Assembly: GCA_002686085.1 (NCBI GenBank)
Contig: NZAC01000001.1
Span: forward strand, 90,743 to 154,742
Source of the DNA: Roseibacillus sp.
GTDB taxonomy: Bacteria; Verrucomicrobiota; Verrucomicrobiia; Verrucomicrobiales; Akkermansiaceae
Direction of reading: 5' to 3'
DNA: 64,000 nucleotides
Positions within the stretch are counted from its first letter, which is position 1; the number at the start of each line of letters is the position of its first letter. Positions 45,796 to 55,795 of the stretch are shown here, piece by piece. Both the position numbers and the translations under genes were made by a program. The notes under the pieces were generated by a model that worked only from the letters and a program-made list of their open reading frames with translations, searched no databases and had not been told where the DNA came from.

Positions 45796-48700
45796 ATGAA
45801 ACCCACTCTTCGACTTGGACTGCTCCTCCTGTTGCTCGGTCTATTACCTGGTCTGCACGGAGGCCCACTGATTACCGAGTTTATGGCGGATAATGATTCC
45901 AGTCTTGCGGATGAGGATGGCGACTTCTCGGACTGGATTGAGATTCACAACCCCGATGATTCCTCGGTGAACCTGAATGGCTGGTTTCTCACCGATAATG
46001 AGGCGGAGCTCTCGAAATGGGCTCTGCCTTCGGTGATCCTCGAACCCGGAGGTTTTCTCGTCGTCTTTGCGTCGGGTAAAGATCGCAGGAACCCAGCCTC
46101 GGAGCTCCATACCAATTTCCAGCTCAACGCTGGGGGTGAGTATCTTGCACTTCTGCAGCCCGATGGAGTGACGGTGGCTAACGAATTCGGGCCCGAGTAC
46201 CCTGAGCAGGACGAGGATCGGACCTATGGGTTACCATTTGTAGGTGCTCCCCTCGTGGAAGAAGGTGCCGATGCCCTGATCTATGTCCCGCGCAATAACG
46301 GCCTTGGGTTAAGTTGGACGGAGGCTGAATTCGGTGGGTTCTTTGGCTGGTCGAGTGCCGAAACAGGGATTGGTTATGGTTTGCAGATTCCCGGGCTCAC
46401 GGTGCGGGATGTCCATTCGACCGTTCAGCTCTGGAGCCTCGAGCTTGCCGATGCGGCACTCAATGGAAGCAATGTAGCCAGTGAGACTGTCGTGGTGGCG
46501 CCGGTCTGCAACTTTCTTGATACCGGGGGTGATGGCAATTTTGGGAACAACCAGCCCTTTCCTGGTGGAGGTGGAGATGATTACGTCGTTGAGGTGACAG
46601 GCACTATTATCGTGCCAACGGCGGGCACTTGGACCTTCGGGCTGAATTCGGATGACGGGGGGCGGATCCGCGTCAATGGAACCGACGTGATGGTTGATCC
46701 AACCTTTCACGCCACGACTAATAATTTTGGCTCAATTAACCTGAGTGCAGGGCCTCACACAATCGAGGCCATGTTCTGGGAGAGAGCTGGAGGATCCGCA
46801 ATGGAGTTGTTTGCGGCCCGGGGTTCGTTTACCAGCTTCAACAGCAACTTTCGACTGGTAGGGGATACCGAAAATGGCGGATTACCTGTCTTTACCACCC
46901 CGGACGGGTCAAGCGGTGGCGGTTTGATTGCCACCGATATTTCGGCGAGGATGGTTGGGGTGAATCGAAGTGTGTATGCTCGGATCCCATTCACTGTAGA
47001 AAATGCGGAGGATCTGGAGGCCCTTTCTCTATCGATGCGATACAACGACGGATTTGTCGCGTATATAAATGGGGAACGAGTGGCGAGTTCGAATGCTAGA
47101 GCGGGGACACCAGCGTGGAATGCGGGCTCCCTGTCCACACGGTCTGACCAGGACGCGTTCGAACCGGAGGTATTTAACATTTCGGGAAGTGTTGGAGTGC
47201 TCAACGAGGGAGGCTCCAATGTGCTGGCGATCCACGGCTTGAACAACAGTATCTCTGATGATTCCTTTTTGATTCTCCCGACGCTCTCCGGGGGTGGTCT
47301 TGGTCAGGGCGATCCGTTCTATTTTGATGATCCGACCCCGGGTGCGATCAACGCGACACCGACGAGTCAGGGCAAGGTCGCGGATACAAAGTTTAACCCG
47401 GACCGGGGGTTTTATGATTCTCCAATTTCCGTGGAAATCACAACCGATACACCGGGGGCGACCATTCGTTATACGACCAATGGAGCGACCCCTACCGCGA
47501 CTTCAGGCACCGTCTATTCGGGCCCGATTCGAATCAGCAGAACCACCACTCTTCGGGCAGCGGCTTTCAAACTTGGGCTGGATGCGACCAATGTGGATAC
47601 CCAGACCTACCTCTTCACGGACGATATTATACGACAAAGCTCGGCCACGCCATCAGGTTGGCCGGGTGGCTCGGTCAATGGGCAGGTCTATCGCTATGGA
47701 ATGAATACTGGTGTCGTAAATAGCGGAAACCCGGCCATTGGCGGCGTGAATCAGGTGAAGGAAGCTTTGGTCTCGATCCCAACCCTATCGATTGTTCTGG
47801 ATCAGGCAGGTCTGACCAGCTCAGGGACCGGTATTTATTCAAACCCAGGAAGCAGTGGGTATGCCTGGGAGCGAGAGGCGTCTCTGGAGCTCATTCACCC
47901 TCCAGGATGGGTGGATCCGGATGGCAATGAAACGGGCTTTCAAACTGGGTGCGGGCTTCGCATCCGGGGTGGATTCTCGCGGCGCACTCAGAACCCCAAG
48001 CACTCCTTCAGACTCTTTTTTCGAGGCGAATACGGCGCAGGGCGCCTGAACTACAAGCTTTTTGGAGATGAGGGAGCGGAGGAGTTTGACAAGATCGACC
48101 TCCGGGGACCTCAGAACTATTCATGGGCACAGGGCGGAACGAATCAGAACAGCTTTATCAGGGATACCTGGTCCCGTGATCTGCAGGGTGAGATGGGTCA
48201 CCCCTACAAGAAAAGTCGCTGGTATCATCTTTATCTGAACGGGATTTACTGGGGAATGTGTGAGACCGACGAGCGAGCGGAGGCCAACTATGGAGAGATC
48301 TATTTTGGAGGAAGCGAGGACGACTACGACGTGGTTAAGTCGTTCGGGAGCGTCACGGACGGCAACAGGTCCTCCTATGAGCGCCTTTGGCAGAAATGGC
48401 AGAGCGGCTTCACTAGCAATTCAGCATACTACAATATTCAGGGAAGAAATGCTGACGGCAGTCCCAATCCCAGCCTCGAGAAGTTGGTCGATATAGATAA
48501 CTTGATCGATTACATGATCATCACCTACTACACGGGTGACCGAGATGGACCCGGGTCACGCTACACGCAACCCAATCCCAACAATTATTTTGGAGTCTAC
48601 AACCGGGTGTCACCCGATGGTTACAAGTTTTTCGAGCATGACAGTGAGCACTCGCTTGGTACTGGCGAAAATAACATGGTGACGCCTTTTACAAGAAGCA

Positions 48701-50748
48701 CCTCGCTGAACCAGTTTAACCCCCACACTCTCCACGAGCGCCTCGCGACTCAAAACTTGGAATATCGTATTCGATTCGCTGATCGAGTAGCGATGTATTG
48801 CTACAACGATGGCCTGCTGACTGACGCTGTCGGGATCGCGAGAGTTAATCGCAGGGCAGATTCCATTAATCAGGCCATTTATGCCCATTCCGCCCGGTGG
48901 GGTGATACTAATCGGAGCCATGCAGCTTGGCTTGGAGCGGTCCAAGGTGTCAGAAATTTTATCACTGGACGGGTGCCGACTCTCATCAGCCAGCTCCGCT
49001 CAGTGGACTGGTATCCAGATGTGAATCCTCCGATTTTGGCGCAGCATGGTGGAGCCATAACCAGCGGTCGCCCACTGCTGATTGAAGGTGGTCCAGGCAC
49101 AATTTATTATACCGTCAATGGAGAGGATCCAAGGCGACCCGGTGGAGGGCTGAGCCCGGGAGCAAGTGTTTACGAGGGAAGCACTACCACGGAGAATCTT
49201 GTGAGTGCAGGATCGGTTTGGAAGTATCTGGACGACGGGAGCAACCAAGGAACGGCGTGGCGACAGCCTGATTTTGACGACGGCTCATGGGACTCCGGCC
49301 CTGCTGAACTTGGATACGGTGACGGCAATGAGGTCACAACGCTGTCATTTGGACCAAATTCGAACGCGAAATATCCGACGACCTATTTTCGGCGGACGTT
49401 TAATGCAACTGAAGTGGCTGATTTCTCCAGGTTGAATATTGGTCTCCGCCGAGATGATGGCGCGGTGATTTACCTCAATGGTGTCGAGGTGGCCCGATCA
49501 GGCATGCCTGCAGGCGTTATCAACTATCTGACTAACGCCAATTCCGTTGCTGGCGGCGCAGACGAAACCACCTTTTTCAACCTGGAAGTTTCGGCTGACG
49601 CCCTTGTTGAGGGGGAGAACACTCTGGCTGTCGAGATCCATCAAGTCAGTGGGTCGTCGAGCGACATCAGCTTTGACCTGCGCCTGGATGGCACAAAGAG
49701 CTCTACCGAAAACCCACTCATCCTTTCGACTGCAGGATCGGCCGTCGTGCGCGCCCGAGTGCGTAATGGGAACGAATGGAGCCCTCTGACGGCAGCGACT
49801 TTCCTGGTGGATACAGACCTTGCTGATGAGACGAGTTTGGCGATTTCCGAAATTCACTATCGCCCCTCTTCCCCCAGAGACGCAGAGCTGAATGCAGGCT
49901 TCGACGAAAGTAGTGACTTTGAGTTCATCGAGCTCCTCAATAAGGGGTCCCGTCCAATCGACCTAGGTGGACTGGCCTTTACCACCGGAATCGGTTTTGA
50001 CTTCGATGCTGCTGTCACAGGCACAACTCTCCTTGCGGGTGAACGAATGGTGTTGGTCAACAATCTCGCCGCCTTCCAGTTCCGCTATGGAAATACACTA
50101 CAGGTAGCGGGAGAATACACCGGGGACCTTGACAACGATGGAGAGCAGCTTGTTGTTTCCGACTCGTCCGGTGAAATCGTGCTGAACGTAACATACAATG
50201 ATGCAGATCCGTGGCCAGCGAGTGCTGATGGCGATGGGTATTCACTCGTTCTCATCGCTCCCGGTCAGGTGACAAACGTCAATTCCCCTGTCGCGTGGCG
50301 AACAAGCGCAGAAACAGATGGGAACCCGGGTGGGAGCGACGCAACTAGTTACAGTCAGTGGAGAAGTGCCGAAGGAATTACTAATGATTCAGCAGATCCC
50401 GACGGTGATGGTCTTACCAATCTGATGGAATATGTCCTCGGGAGTAGCCCATCGACCCATTCTGACCAGGCGGCCCCTCATTCAGCTGTCCGGGAACTGG
50501 AAATTGACGGTGTAACAGAGTCCTACCTTACCATGGAGGTGCGACGCCGGATCGGCGCGGAAGATGTCCTGATTGAACCTCAATACAGCGAAGATTTGCT
50601 CACGTGGTCGGGCGGCGGGGAAAACATTACCCTCATTAGCGTGTCGAACAACGGAGACGGCAGCGAGACCTTAGTGTTCCGGGGGGTGTCGCCGGTTTCT
50701 GACAACCGAACTCTCTATGTGAGAAGTCGATTCACACTTTCTCAGTAA
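45796..50748 (+). CDS. Giant secreted CotH/lamin-tail/chitobiase-domain protein (1650 aa)
   Basis: Very large exported protein typical of planctomycetes and verrucomicrobia. Signal peptide 1-22. Approximate domain order: lamin-tail domain 1 (about 23-115, LITEFMADNDSSLADEDGD), a PA14-like/beta-sandwich module (about 215-360, GTWTFGLNSDDGGRIRVNG), chitobiase/hexosaminidase-type beta domain 1 (about 545-615), CotH kinase-like domain (about 715-1000; GCGLRIRGGFSRRTQNPKHS, FRLFF), chitobiase-type domain 2 (about 1090-1135), a sialidase-type jelly roll (about 1138-1300, WKYLDDGSNQGTAWR), lamin-tail domain 2 (about 1349-1480), and a C-terminal Ca-binding-like DPDGDGLTNLMEYVLGS region (about 1533 on). 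CotH proteins can be atypical protein kinases; kinase activity here is unproven. No PEP-CTERM or LPXTG-type anchor. Confidence 0.85.
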   Translation: MKPTLRLGLLLLLLGLLPGLHGGPLITEFMADNDSSLADEDGDFSDWIEIHNPDDSSVNLNGWFLTDNEAELSKWALPSVILEPGGFLVVFASGKDRRNPASELHTNFQLNAGGEYLALLQPDGVTVANEFGPEYPEQDEDRTYGLPFVGAPLVEEGADALIYVPRNNGLGLSWTEAEFGGFFGWSSAETGIGYGLQIPGLTVRDVHSTVQLWSLELADAALNGSNVASETVVVAPVCNFLDTGGDGNFGNNQPFPGGGGDDYVVEVTGTIIVPTAGTWTFGLNSDDGGRIRVNGTDVMVDPTFHATTNNFGSINLSAGPHTIEAMFWERAGGSAMELFAARGSFTSFNSNFRLVGDTENGGLPVFTTPDGSSGGGLIATDISARMVGVNRSVYARIPFTVENAEDLEALSLSMRYNDGFVAYINGERVASSNARAGTPAWNAGSLSTRSDQDAFEPEVFNISGSVGVLNEGGSNVLAIHGLNNSISDDSFLILPTLSGGGLGQGDPFYFDDPTPGAINATPTSQGKVADTKFNPDRGFYDSPISVEITTDTPGATIRYTTNGATPTATSGTVYSGPIRISRTTTLRAAAFKLGLDATNVDTQTYLFTDDIIRQSSATPSGWPGGSVNGQVYRYGMNTGVVNSGNPAIGGVNQVKEALVSIPTLSIVLDQAGLTSSGTGIYSNPGSSGYAWEREASLELIHPPGWVDPDGNETGFQTGCGLRIRGGFSRRTQNPKHSFRLFFRGEYGAGRLNYKLFGDEGAEEFDKIDLRGPQNYSWAQGGTNQNSFIRDTWSRDLQGEMGHPYKKSRWYHLYLNGIYWGMCETDERAEANYGEIYFGGSEDDYDVVKSFGSVTDGNRSSYERLWQKWQSGFTSNSAYYNIQGRNADGSPNPSLEKLVDIDNLIDYMIITYYTGDRDGPGSRYTQPNPNNYFGVYNRVSPDGYKFFEHDSEHSLGTGENNMVTPFTRSTSLNQFNPHTLHERLATQNLEYRIRFADRVAMYCYNDGLLTDAVGIARVNRRADSINQAIYAHSARWGDTNRSHAAWLGAVQGVRNFITGRVPTLISQLRSVDWYPDVNPPILAQHGGAITSGRPLLIEGGPGTIYYTVNGEDPRRPGGGLSPGASVYEGSTTTENLVSAGSVWKYLDDGSNQGTAWRQPDFDDGSWDSGPAELGYGDGNEVTTLSFGPNSNAKYPTTYFRRTFNATEVADFSRLNIGLRRDDGAVIYLNGVEVARSGMPAGVINYLTNANSVAGGADETTFFNLEVSADALVEGENTLAVEIHQVSGSSSDISFDLRLDGTKSSTENPLILSTAGSAVVRARVRNGNEWSPLTAATFLVDTDLADETSLAISEIHYRPSSPRDAELNAGFDESSDFEFIELLNKGSRPIDLGGLAFTTGIGFDFDAAVTGTTLLAGERMVLVNNLAAFQFRYGNTLQVAGEYTGDLDNDGEQLVVSDSSGEIVLNVTYNDADPWPASADGDGYSLVLIAPGQVTNVNSPVAWRTSAETDGNPGGSDATSYSQWRSAEGITNDSADPDGDGLTNLMEYVLGSSPSTHSDQAAPHSAVRELEIDGVTESYLTMEVRRRIGAEDVLIEPQYSEDLLTWSGGGENITLISVSNNGDGSETLVFRGVSPVSDNRTLYVRSRFTLSQ

Positions 50749-50841
50749 TCCAGTGCCCCCTATCTGCAAGCTTTCCTTTGGACTACAAGGTTGAGTTCTG
50801 GCTGCAGAGTGCTGATGCTACCTCTGGCGCAGAGGCTGTTT

Positions 50842-51741
50842 ATGACCACGTCTTCCAGAGTCTTGAGATTTGGGCCCCACACGGCCCTCGCCCTTCTGCT
50901 GATCGTTTGCATCTTCGCTGCCATTGGTAAGCCTGCGCAACCCGAAGAGCACCCCCTTCCAATCACCTTGGCCTGGGAAAACGACATCCTGACCATCCAT
51001 CACTCTGGTATTCCGGGTGGAAAAATCGATACGTGGTATCTTGAGGCTTACTGCCGGGCCGGGTCCACCGACAGAAAATGGGAGGACAGTCTGATTTCGC
51101 ACGAAACAGAGCTACTTTCAATCAATGAGGAAAGGACTGTGCTGAAGCTTCGCTGCACCCTCAGTGACGGAGTAACAATCGATCATGTCATTCGTGCCGT
51201 TCCCGATGGAGTCACTCTTGATCTTGTTGCCAGGAATCCTGGTAACACTCCCTCGTTGGTCCATTGGGCTCAGCCTTGCACCCGGGTTGGCACTTTCACT
51301 GGGACGGGGTCATCTGTGACAAATGACAAGTACGCCTACCTGAAGCGGTCTTTTATTTTTCAGGATAATGATGAAGAACCTGACTTCATGCCAACCAATC
51401 CCTGGGCAATGGAGGCGCGCTATGTTCCCGGGCAGGTCTGGTGCCCTGCCGATGTTCCCAGAACCGATGTCAACCCCCGCCCCCTTAACCCAAAGGCCCC
51501 CTCGTTAGGGCTCATTGGTTGTGTCAGTGGCGACGAGAAATGGATCCTTGCCATGGCGTGGGAACCCTATCAGGAGCTTTTCCAAGGAGTCATTCGCTGT
51601 CTTCATAGTGATTTTCGGATCGGCGGCCTTGCCCCGGGCGAAGAGAAACGTATTCGTGGCCGATTCTACCTTGTGCCCAATGACTTTTCCTCGTTGCTTG
51701 CTCAATATCAGGGGGAGTTCCCTGATAAAAAGTCCCGATAA
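50842..51741 (+). CDS. Secreted beta-rich protein, family unknown
   Basis: The 299-residue protein starts at ATG 50842, with a signal peptide (about 1-35, ALALLLIVCIFAAIG). Body beta-rich, ending KRIRGRFYLVPNDFSSLLAQYQ. Similar proteins of unknown function appear in planctomycetes and verrucomicrobia. It follows the CotH gene, but with a 93-nt gap. Confidence 0.6.
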   Translation: MTTSSRVLRFGPHTALALLLIVCIFAAIGKPAQPEEHPLPITLAWENDILTIHHSGIPGGKIDTWYLEAYCRAGSTDRKWEDSLISHETELLSINEERTVLKLRCTLSDGVTIDHVIRAVPDGVTLDLVARNPGNTPSLVHWAQPCTRVGTFTGTGSSVTNDKYAYLKRSFIFQDNDEEPDFMPTNPWAMEARYVPGQVWCPADVPRTDVNPRPLNPKAPSLGLIGCVSGDEKWILAMAWEPYQELFQGVIRCLHSDFRIGGLAPGEEKRIRGRFYLVPNDFSSLLAQYQGEFPDKKSR

Positions 51742-51822
51742 ACCGATCATCGAGGTAGGGAATAAGAGGCGCCCTCAGGCGTGTAATCTGGTCAAGTGTT
51801 CTATCAGCGTTTCGGGTTGGAA

Positions 51823-53265
51823 CTAGGGATATTGGAGTAGTTCGCCAGCTTGCGAACGGCGAACGAGACTCATGAAATGGTTGGGCTGCTTCCATTCCCC
51901 GTCCCAATAATAGTCATAGGAGCGATTGATGCCTGTGCCCTCCCCTAGGTCATTCCAGGTGGCAAGTACGAGGATATCTGATTGCCGTGTCTCGTTAAGA
52001 ACCTGTTTGAGAATTCGGTCGTCCTTGGCAATCAGGTCGTCGGCGGTTGCCGCTCGCTCTTTACGTCCATTTCCCCTGCTGACGCCATCCCATCTGACCA
52101 TCGAGTGACTAAGAGTGATCCCCCCCCGTGTCTCGCTGGCGTAATGTTCCGGGTGATCAAATGTGTACCAGTGGAAGTGTGAGTCAGATACATTTTTCAT
52201 CGAGGGCCGGTAATTAAACGCCGCATCTACCGCAACCCATGGAGTCACCCCAAAGTCATTTCTGAATAGCTCCTTCATGGCTGGAAGGACACGGTCAAAG
52301 TTCTGCTTATTCTGCAGGGTATTGCTATTGTAGAAGTAGATCATCGGTCGCCCATTGATGAGGTGCCAGTGCTCACGCGGTAGCGCTTCGAAGAAGGGTT
52401 TCCACTTTGCCTCATAGAGAGTCTTTGATGTGTCTTTGACTTTCAGGCAGTCGGGTTTCTGTTTCCAGAAGTCGCCGAACCAAGGTTGCCCCCAGGTCCA
52501 CGTATCGTCAAAAAGTCCGAGTTTCACAACGTTCTCGCCATCGTCCTCCCGAAGGCGCGCTAAACCCGACTGTAGGGCAGATATCGTTGAGGGTTGAAGA
52601 TCGGGGCCATAGACGTTCAAAAGCAGAAAATCCAACCCCGCGTGCCGACTATCCCTAAATTCCCGATACCAGAAGCCGGCGTTTTCTGGATGATATAACC
52701 CGTCCTTCGACAGGTTTTTAAAAGAGGGCTCCGAGCGGTAAATGGCAGCTGGGACAGTCATCCCGGGCACATGATTATTTGCCCAGCCCGGCCCACCATT
52801 GGGTCCCTCGGGACTGGTAAAGAAGAACATGAACACCGCGCCGATATCACGAGCAAGCTTCTTGCCTGCATGGGGCTCGAGAACCTTTTGGGTTTGCCAG
52901 GGGTCGGAGTAGTGCCATCGAGGCGCCACCCCGGCCCTCTCTGCAAGGGAGACACCTAAGTCGATTCTGCGGCGAAATGTTCCTGACCTTATCTGGGAAC
53001 TGTATTCCCGGACAAGATCTTCCTCGGGAAGCCTTCCAGTAAACTGCTTCCATAGAGCTTTGATGAACATCGAGGGGCTCTCCCCGAGGTTAAGATCATG
53101 GGTAGCACTGATACCGATCCGCTCTAAATCCACCGGTGGTTTCAAGGCGAAGGTCGCCTTGGGCGTGTCATCGCCATGAACCGCTTCTTGAGTGATCAAA
53201 AGCACGAGCAAGACAGCAGCGACCGTAGACGCGATGGCCGACGCTGATCTTTCATAAACACTCAT
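51823..53265 (-). CDS. Secreted DUF5010-like (TIM-barrel, GH71/99-type) protein
   Basis: The 480-residue protein starts at ATG 53265 (MSVYERSASAIAS), with a signal peptide (about 1-31). The core has the pattern of DUF5010/endo-mannanase-like barrels: FMFFFTSPEGPNG, GLDFLLLNVYGPD, KLGLFDDTWTWGQPWF, GRPMIYFYNS, ILVLATWNDLGEGTGINRSYDYYW, the last typical of GH99-like substrate loops. Glycan hydrolysis is inferred, not shown. Confidence 0.65.
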   Translation of the reverse strand: MSVYERSASAIASTVAAVLLVLLITQEAVHGDDTPKATFALKPPVDLERIGISATHDLNLGESPSMFIKALWKQFTGRLPEEDLVREYSSQIRSGTFRRRIDLGVSLAERAGVAPRWHYSDPWQTQKVLEPHAGKKLARDIGAVFMFFFTSPEGPNGGPGWANNHVPGMTVPAAIYRSEPSFKNLSKDGLYHPENAGFWYREFRDSRHAGLDFLLLNVYGPDLQPSTISALQSGLARLREDDGENVVKLGLFDDTWTWGQPWFGDFWKQKPDCLKVKDTSKTLYEAKWKPFFEALPREHWHLINGRPMIYFYNSNTLQNKQNFDRVLPAMKELFRNDFGVTPWVAVDAAFNYRPSMKNVSDSHFHWYTFDHPEHYASETRGGITLSHSMVRWDGVSRGNGRKERAATADDLIAKDDRILKQVLNETRQSDILVLATWNDLGEGTGINRSYDYYWDGEWKQPNHFMSLVRRSQAGELLQYP

Positions 53266-53457
53266 TAGGCGAGTTGGGTACAGACTCCCATTCTGAAGCA
53301 GGCTGCTCTTCCGGGAGCTCTTGGATGCATCCTGAAAAAGACTTTTGCAACTCTGGGTTTGAAAGATTCCTATAAGGGGGCGTGTAACCGTTCGGTCCAC
53401 ACACCTCCCCGCGGGGCACTTGACCGTTAAGGGCCCCATCGAGCACTATCAGGCAGC

Positions 53458-54657
53458 ATGAGAAGGATCTCTCTAACGATCGGAATCGGCGCATTCTCTT
53501 GCCTTGTTTTATCGCATGGACTTCTGGCTGAGGAGAATGACCCCCTTAGCATTCCCGATAGCGATGAAGGGGTTCCCGGCGCTGGTCCCTTAAGGAGGTC
53601 TGATTGGTTTCGTGGAGTCTGGAAAGGGCGACGCAGTTCGTGGCTCAATGAGTCTCAGAAACCTCAAGATTCGATCGTTTTTCTTGGAGATTCTATTACG
53701 CAGGGCTGGAGCGATGATTTTCGGGGGTTTTTTGGGGGCTTGAAGGTCGTGAACAGGGGCATTAGTGGCGACACCAGCCGTGGCCTCCTTCTGCGGTTGC
53801 CGGGCGATGTCCTCGACCTGAACCCAAAGGCGGTGGTTATTATGGTTGGCGCCAATGACCTCGCAGAAAAAGCCCGAGGTGAAACCGTATTTAACAATGT
53901 GAAGCTTATTGTCGATCGTCTGAAAAAGCACAGTGATGCCATGCGCATTATCGTGTGTGAGACCTTCCCTTGCGCGCCGGACGACTATCGACCGGTTGCA
54001 GAAATTCAGAAAATCAACGCTCTCTACGCCGAAACGTGGGATGATGATGCACGAGTAACAGTGGTGAAAACCTACCGTCTCTTTGCCGGAAGCGATGGCG
54101 CCTCTCTTCCCAAGCTCCTACCCGATCGTGTCCACCCAAATACCAGTGGTTACGCAGTCTGGTCCAATGCGATGCATTCGGTGTTCCGTGATCTGGGACT
54201 TGGGGACGGCACAGCCCATCCCCATGCGTGGATCCAGTTCTCCCGTGATGATAAGGGAACGCAGCTTTTAAAGGGACGCTACGCCTACTCGATCACTGGC
54301 ACGAAGTCCTTGGAGTTCACGATCGAGGTAGAGCCCGAGCCTGGGCATTATCTGGCACTCCAATGGTTCACGGAAAAAGGCGTGACCCGCACCGTGACCA
54401 TTGAACTAAATGGAAGCCGACTCACCCGAACTCATCCGTCGCAGGACCCTGACCGGCAATCGTCCTCGTGGGATTCGATTCCTGTGAGTGAATTTGGGAT
54501 AACCAAAAGAGAGCGGAAGGAGTCCTATGTGGTTCGGATTTCCTGTCCGGGAGGCGGAGAGGAAGATGCCGTGATTTCGGGCGTGCGCTTAATTAGCGAT
54601 CCGTCCCAACTGAGAGCAGACCAGCTACCTCAATCAAATCATAAGGTCATCAGATGA
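53458..54657 (+). CDS. Secreted SGNH/GDSL hydrolase
   Basis: The 399-residue protein has a signal peptide (about 1-24), block I FLGDSITQGW (catalytic Ser79), block III GAND (131-134) and block V DRVHPN (D223, H226). A C-terminal beta domain (about 255-390) is additional. Similar to sialate/acetylxylan esterases; substrate unknown. Its stop overlaps the next ATG (ATGA), so it is coupled to the beta-lactamase-like gene. Confidence 0.85.
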   Translation: MRRISLTIGIGAFSCLVLSHGLLAEENDPLSIPDSDEGVPGAGPLRRSDWFRGVWKGRRSSWLNESQKPQDSIVFLGDSITQGWSDDFRGFFGGLKVVNRGISGDTSRGLLLRLPGDVLDLNPKAVVIMVGANDLAEKARGETVFNNVKLIVDRLKKHSDAMRIIVCETFPCAPDDYRPVAEIQKINALYAETWDDDARVTVVKTYRLFAGSDGASLPKLLPDRVHPNTSGYAVWSNAMHSVFRDLGLGDGTAHPHAWIQFSRDDKGTQLLKGRYAYSITGTKSLEFTIEVEPEPGHYLALQWFTEKGVTRTVTIELNGSRLTRTHPSQDPDRQSSSWDSIPVSEFGITKRERKESYVVRISCPGGGEEDAVISGVRLISDPSQLRADQLPQSNHKVIR

Positions 54658-55748
54658 GATGGAGGATACTAGCCCTCTTCTCCATCAGCGCCTTTTCATC
54701 GGTCGCTGATCTTCCCGAGGGCGGTCAGACTTCGTCTGAGGTGGCTAGGTTCCTTATGGACACAGTAGCCCGCGAAGAGATCCCTGGAATATTCGGAGCG
54801 ATCACTTCTTCCGAAGGTATTATAGCGCTGAGTTCGGCAGGAGTGCGCAAATTTGGAATCGCCGCTCCCTTGAAAAGCTCAGACCTGATTCACCTCGGCT
54901 CCTGCACAAAAGCCATGACGGCGGCTGTAATCGCGAGACTAGTTGTGGAGGGGAAGCTCCGCTGGGAGACTACACTCATAGAGGCTCTGCCGGAGACAAA
55001 GGGTGCAATCGCACCTGGGTTTCACCGGATTAGCCTATGGGAATTACTCACTCACCGGGCAGGAGTCCCGGCTAATGCCGTGGATTGGTGGTCCTATAGG
55101 GACCTTCCGATTTTAGAGCGACGAGTCGCCCTGCTAAAGGCAGCTCTCAAGCGTCCAGCTCCCCATCAGCGAGGCGAGTATCAATATTCGAATCTGGGTT
55201 ATATGATCGCCGGCTGCATGGCTGAGCGAGCAACCGGAAAGACATGGGAATTTCTAATCAAGGACCGGTTGTTTACACCCCTTGGGATGGCGTCCGTTGG
55301 ATTTGGTGCACCCGGGAGGATCGGACAAGTTGATCAACCATGGGGGCACGTCAGGGATGGAAAGAGTTGGAGAGCGAACCAATCAGATAACCCTCTCGCC
55401 CTCGGGCCCGCAGGCCGCGTCCACTGTTCCATGTCGGACTGGGCGAAGTTTCTCAGATGTTACCTTCCCAAAGGACCGGATATCGGGCTCGACGCTGAGG
55501 CCCACCGGAAGCTAGTGACGCCATCAGGGACATATGCTGGTGGCTGGGTGATTGGTAAGAGAGCCTGGGCAAAAGGAACAATCTTCACTCACAGCGGAAG
55601 CAATACGATGTGGTATGCCACCGTATGGGTTGCTCCAAGTCTGGATCGCGCGTTTTTGGTGGCCACGAATTCATGTAATGAGCGTTCCCACGCGATCTGT
55701 GATCAAGTCATTGGCAAGCTCATTCAGATTGACCAACGATCCCGTTAG
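54654..55748 (+). CDS. Serine hydrolase of the beta-lactamase/DD-peptidase (class C-like) family
   Basis: The 364-residue exported protein has SxxK as SCTK (83-86), YSN (178-180) and HSGSNTMWY (about 305), the triad of class C-like serine hydrolases. The fold is shared by beta-lactamases, esterases and DD-peptidases; an antibiotic role cannot be claimed. Overlaps the SGNH gene by 4 nt, suggesting a joint function on one substrate (inference). Confidence 0.8.
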   Translation: MRWRILALFSISAFSSVADLPEGGQTSSEVARFLMDTVAREEIPGIFGAITSSEGIIALSSAGVRKFGIAAPLKSSDLIHLGSCTKAMTAAVIARLVVEGKLRWETTLIEALPETKGAIAPGFHRISLWELLTHRAGVPANAVDWWSYRDLPILERRVALLKAALKRPAPHQRGEYQYSNLGYMIAGCMAERATGKTWEFLIKDRLFTPLGMASVGFGAPGRIGQVDQPWGHVRDGKSWRANQSDNPLALGPAGRVHCSMSDWAKFLRCYLPKGPDIGLDAEAHRKLVTPSGTYAGGWVIGKRAWAKGTIFTHSGSNTMWYATVWVAPSLDRAFLVATNSCNERSHAICDQVIGKLIQIDQRSR

Positions 55749-55795
55749 TTCCGAAGACGGTATTTGTATGCTGTCGGAGGGCGATCCAACAAGGT

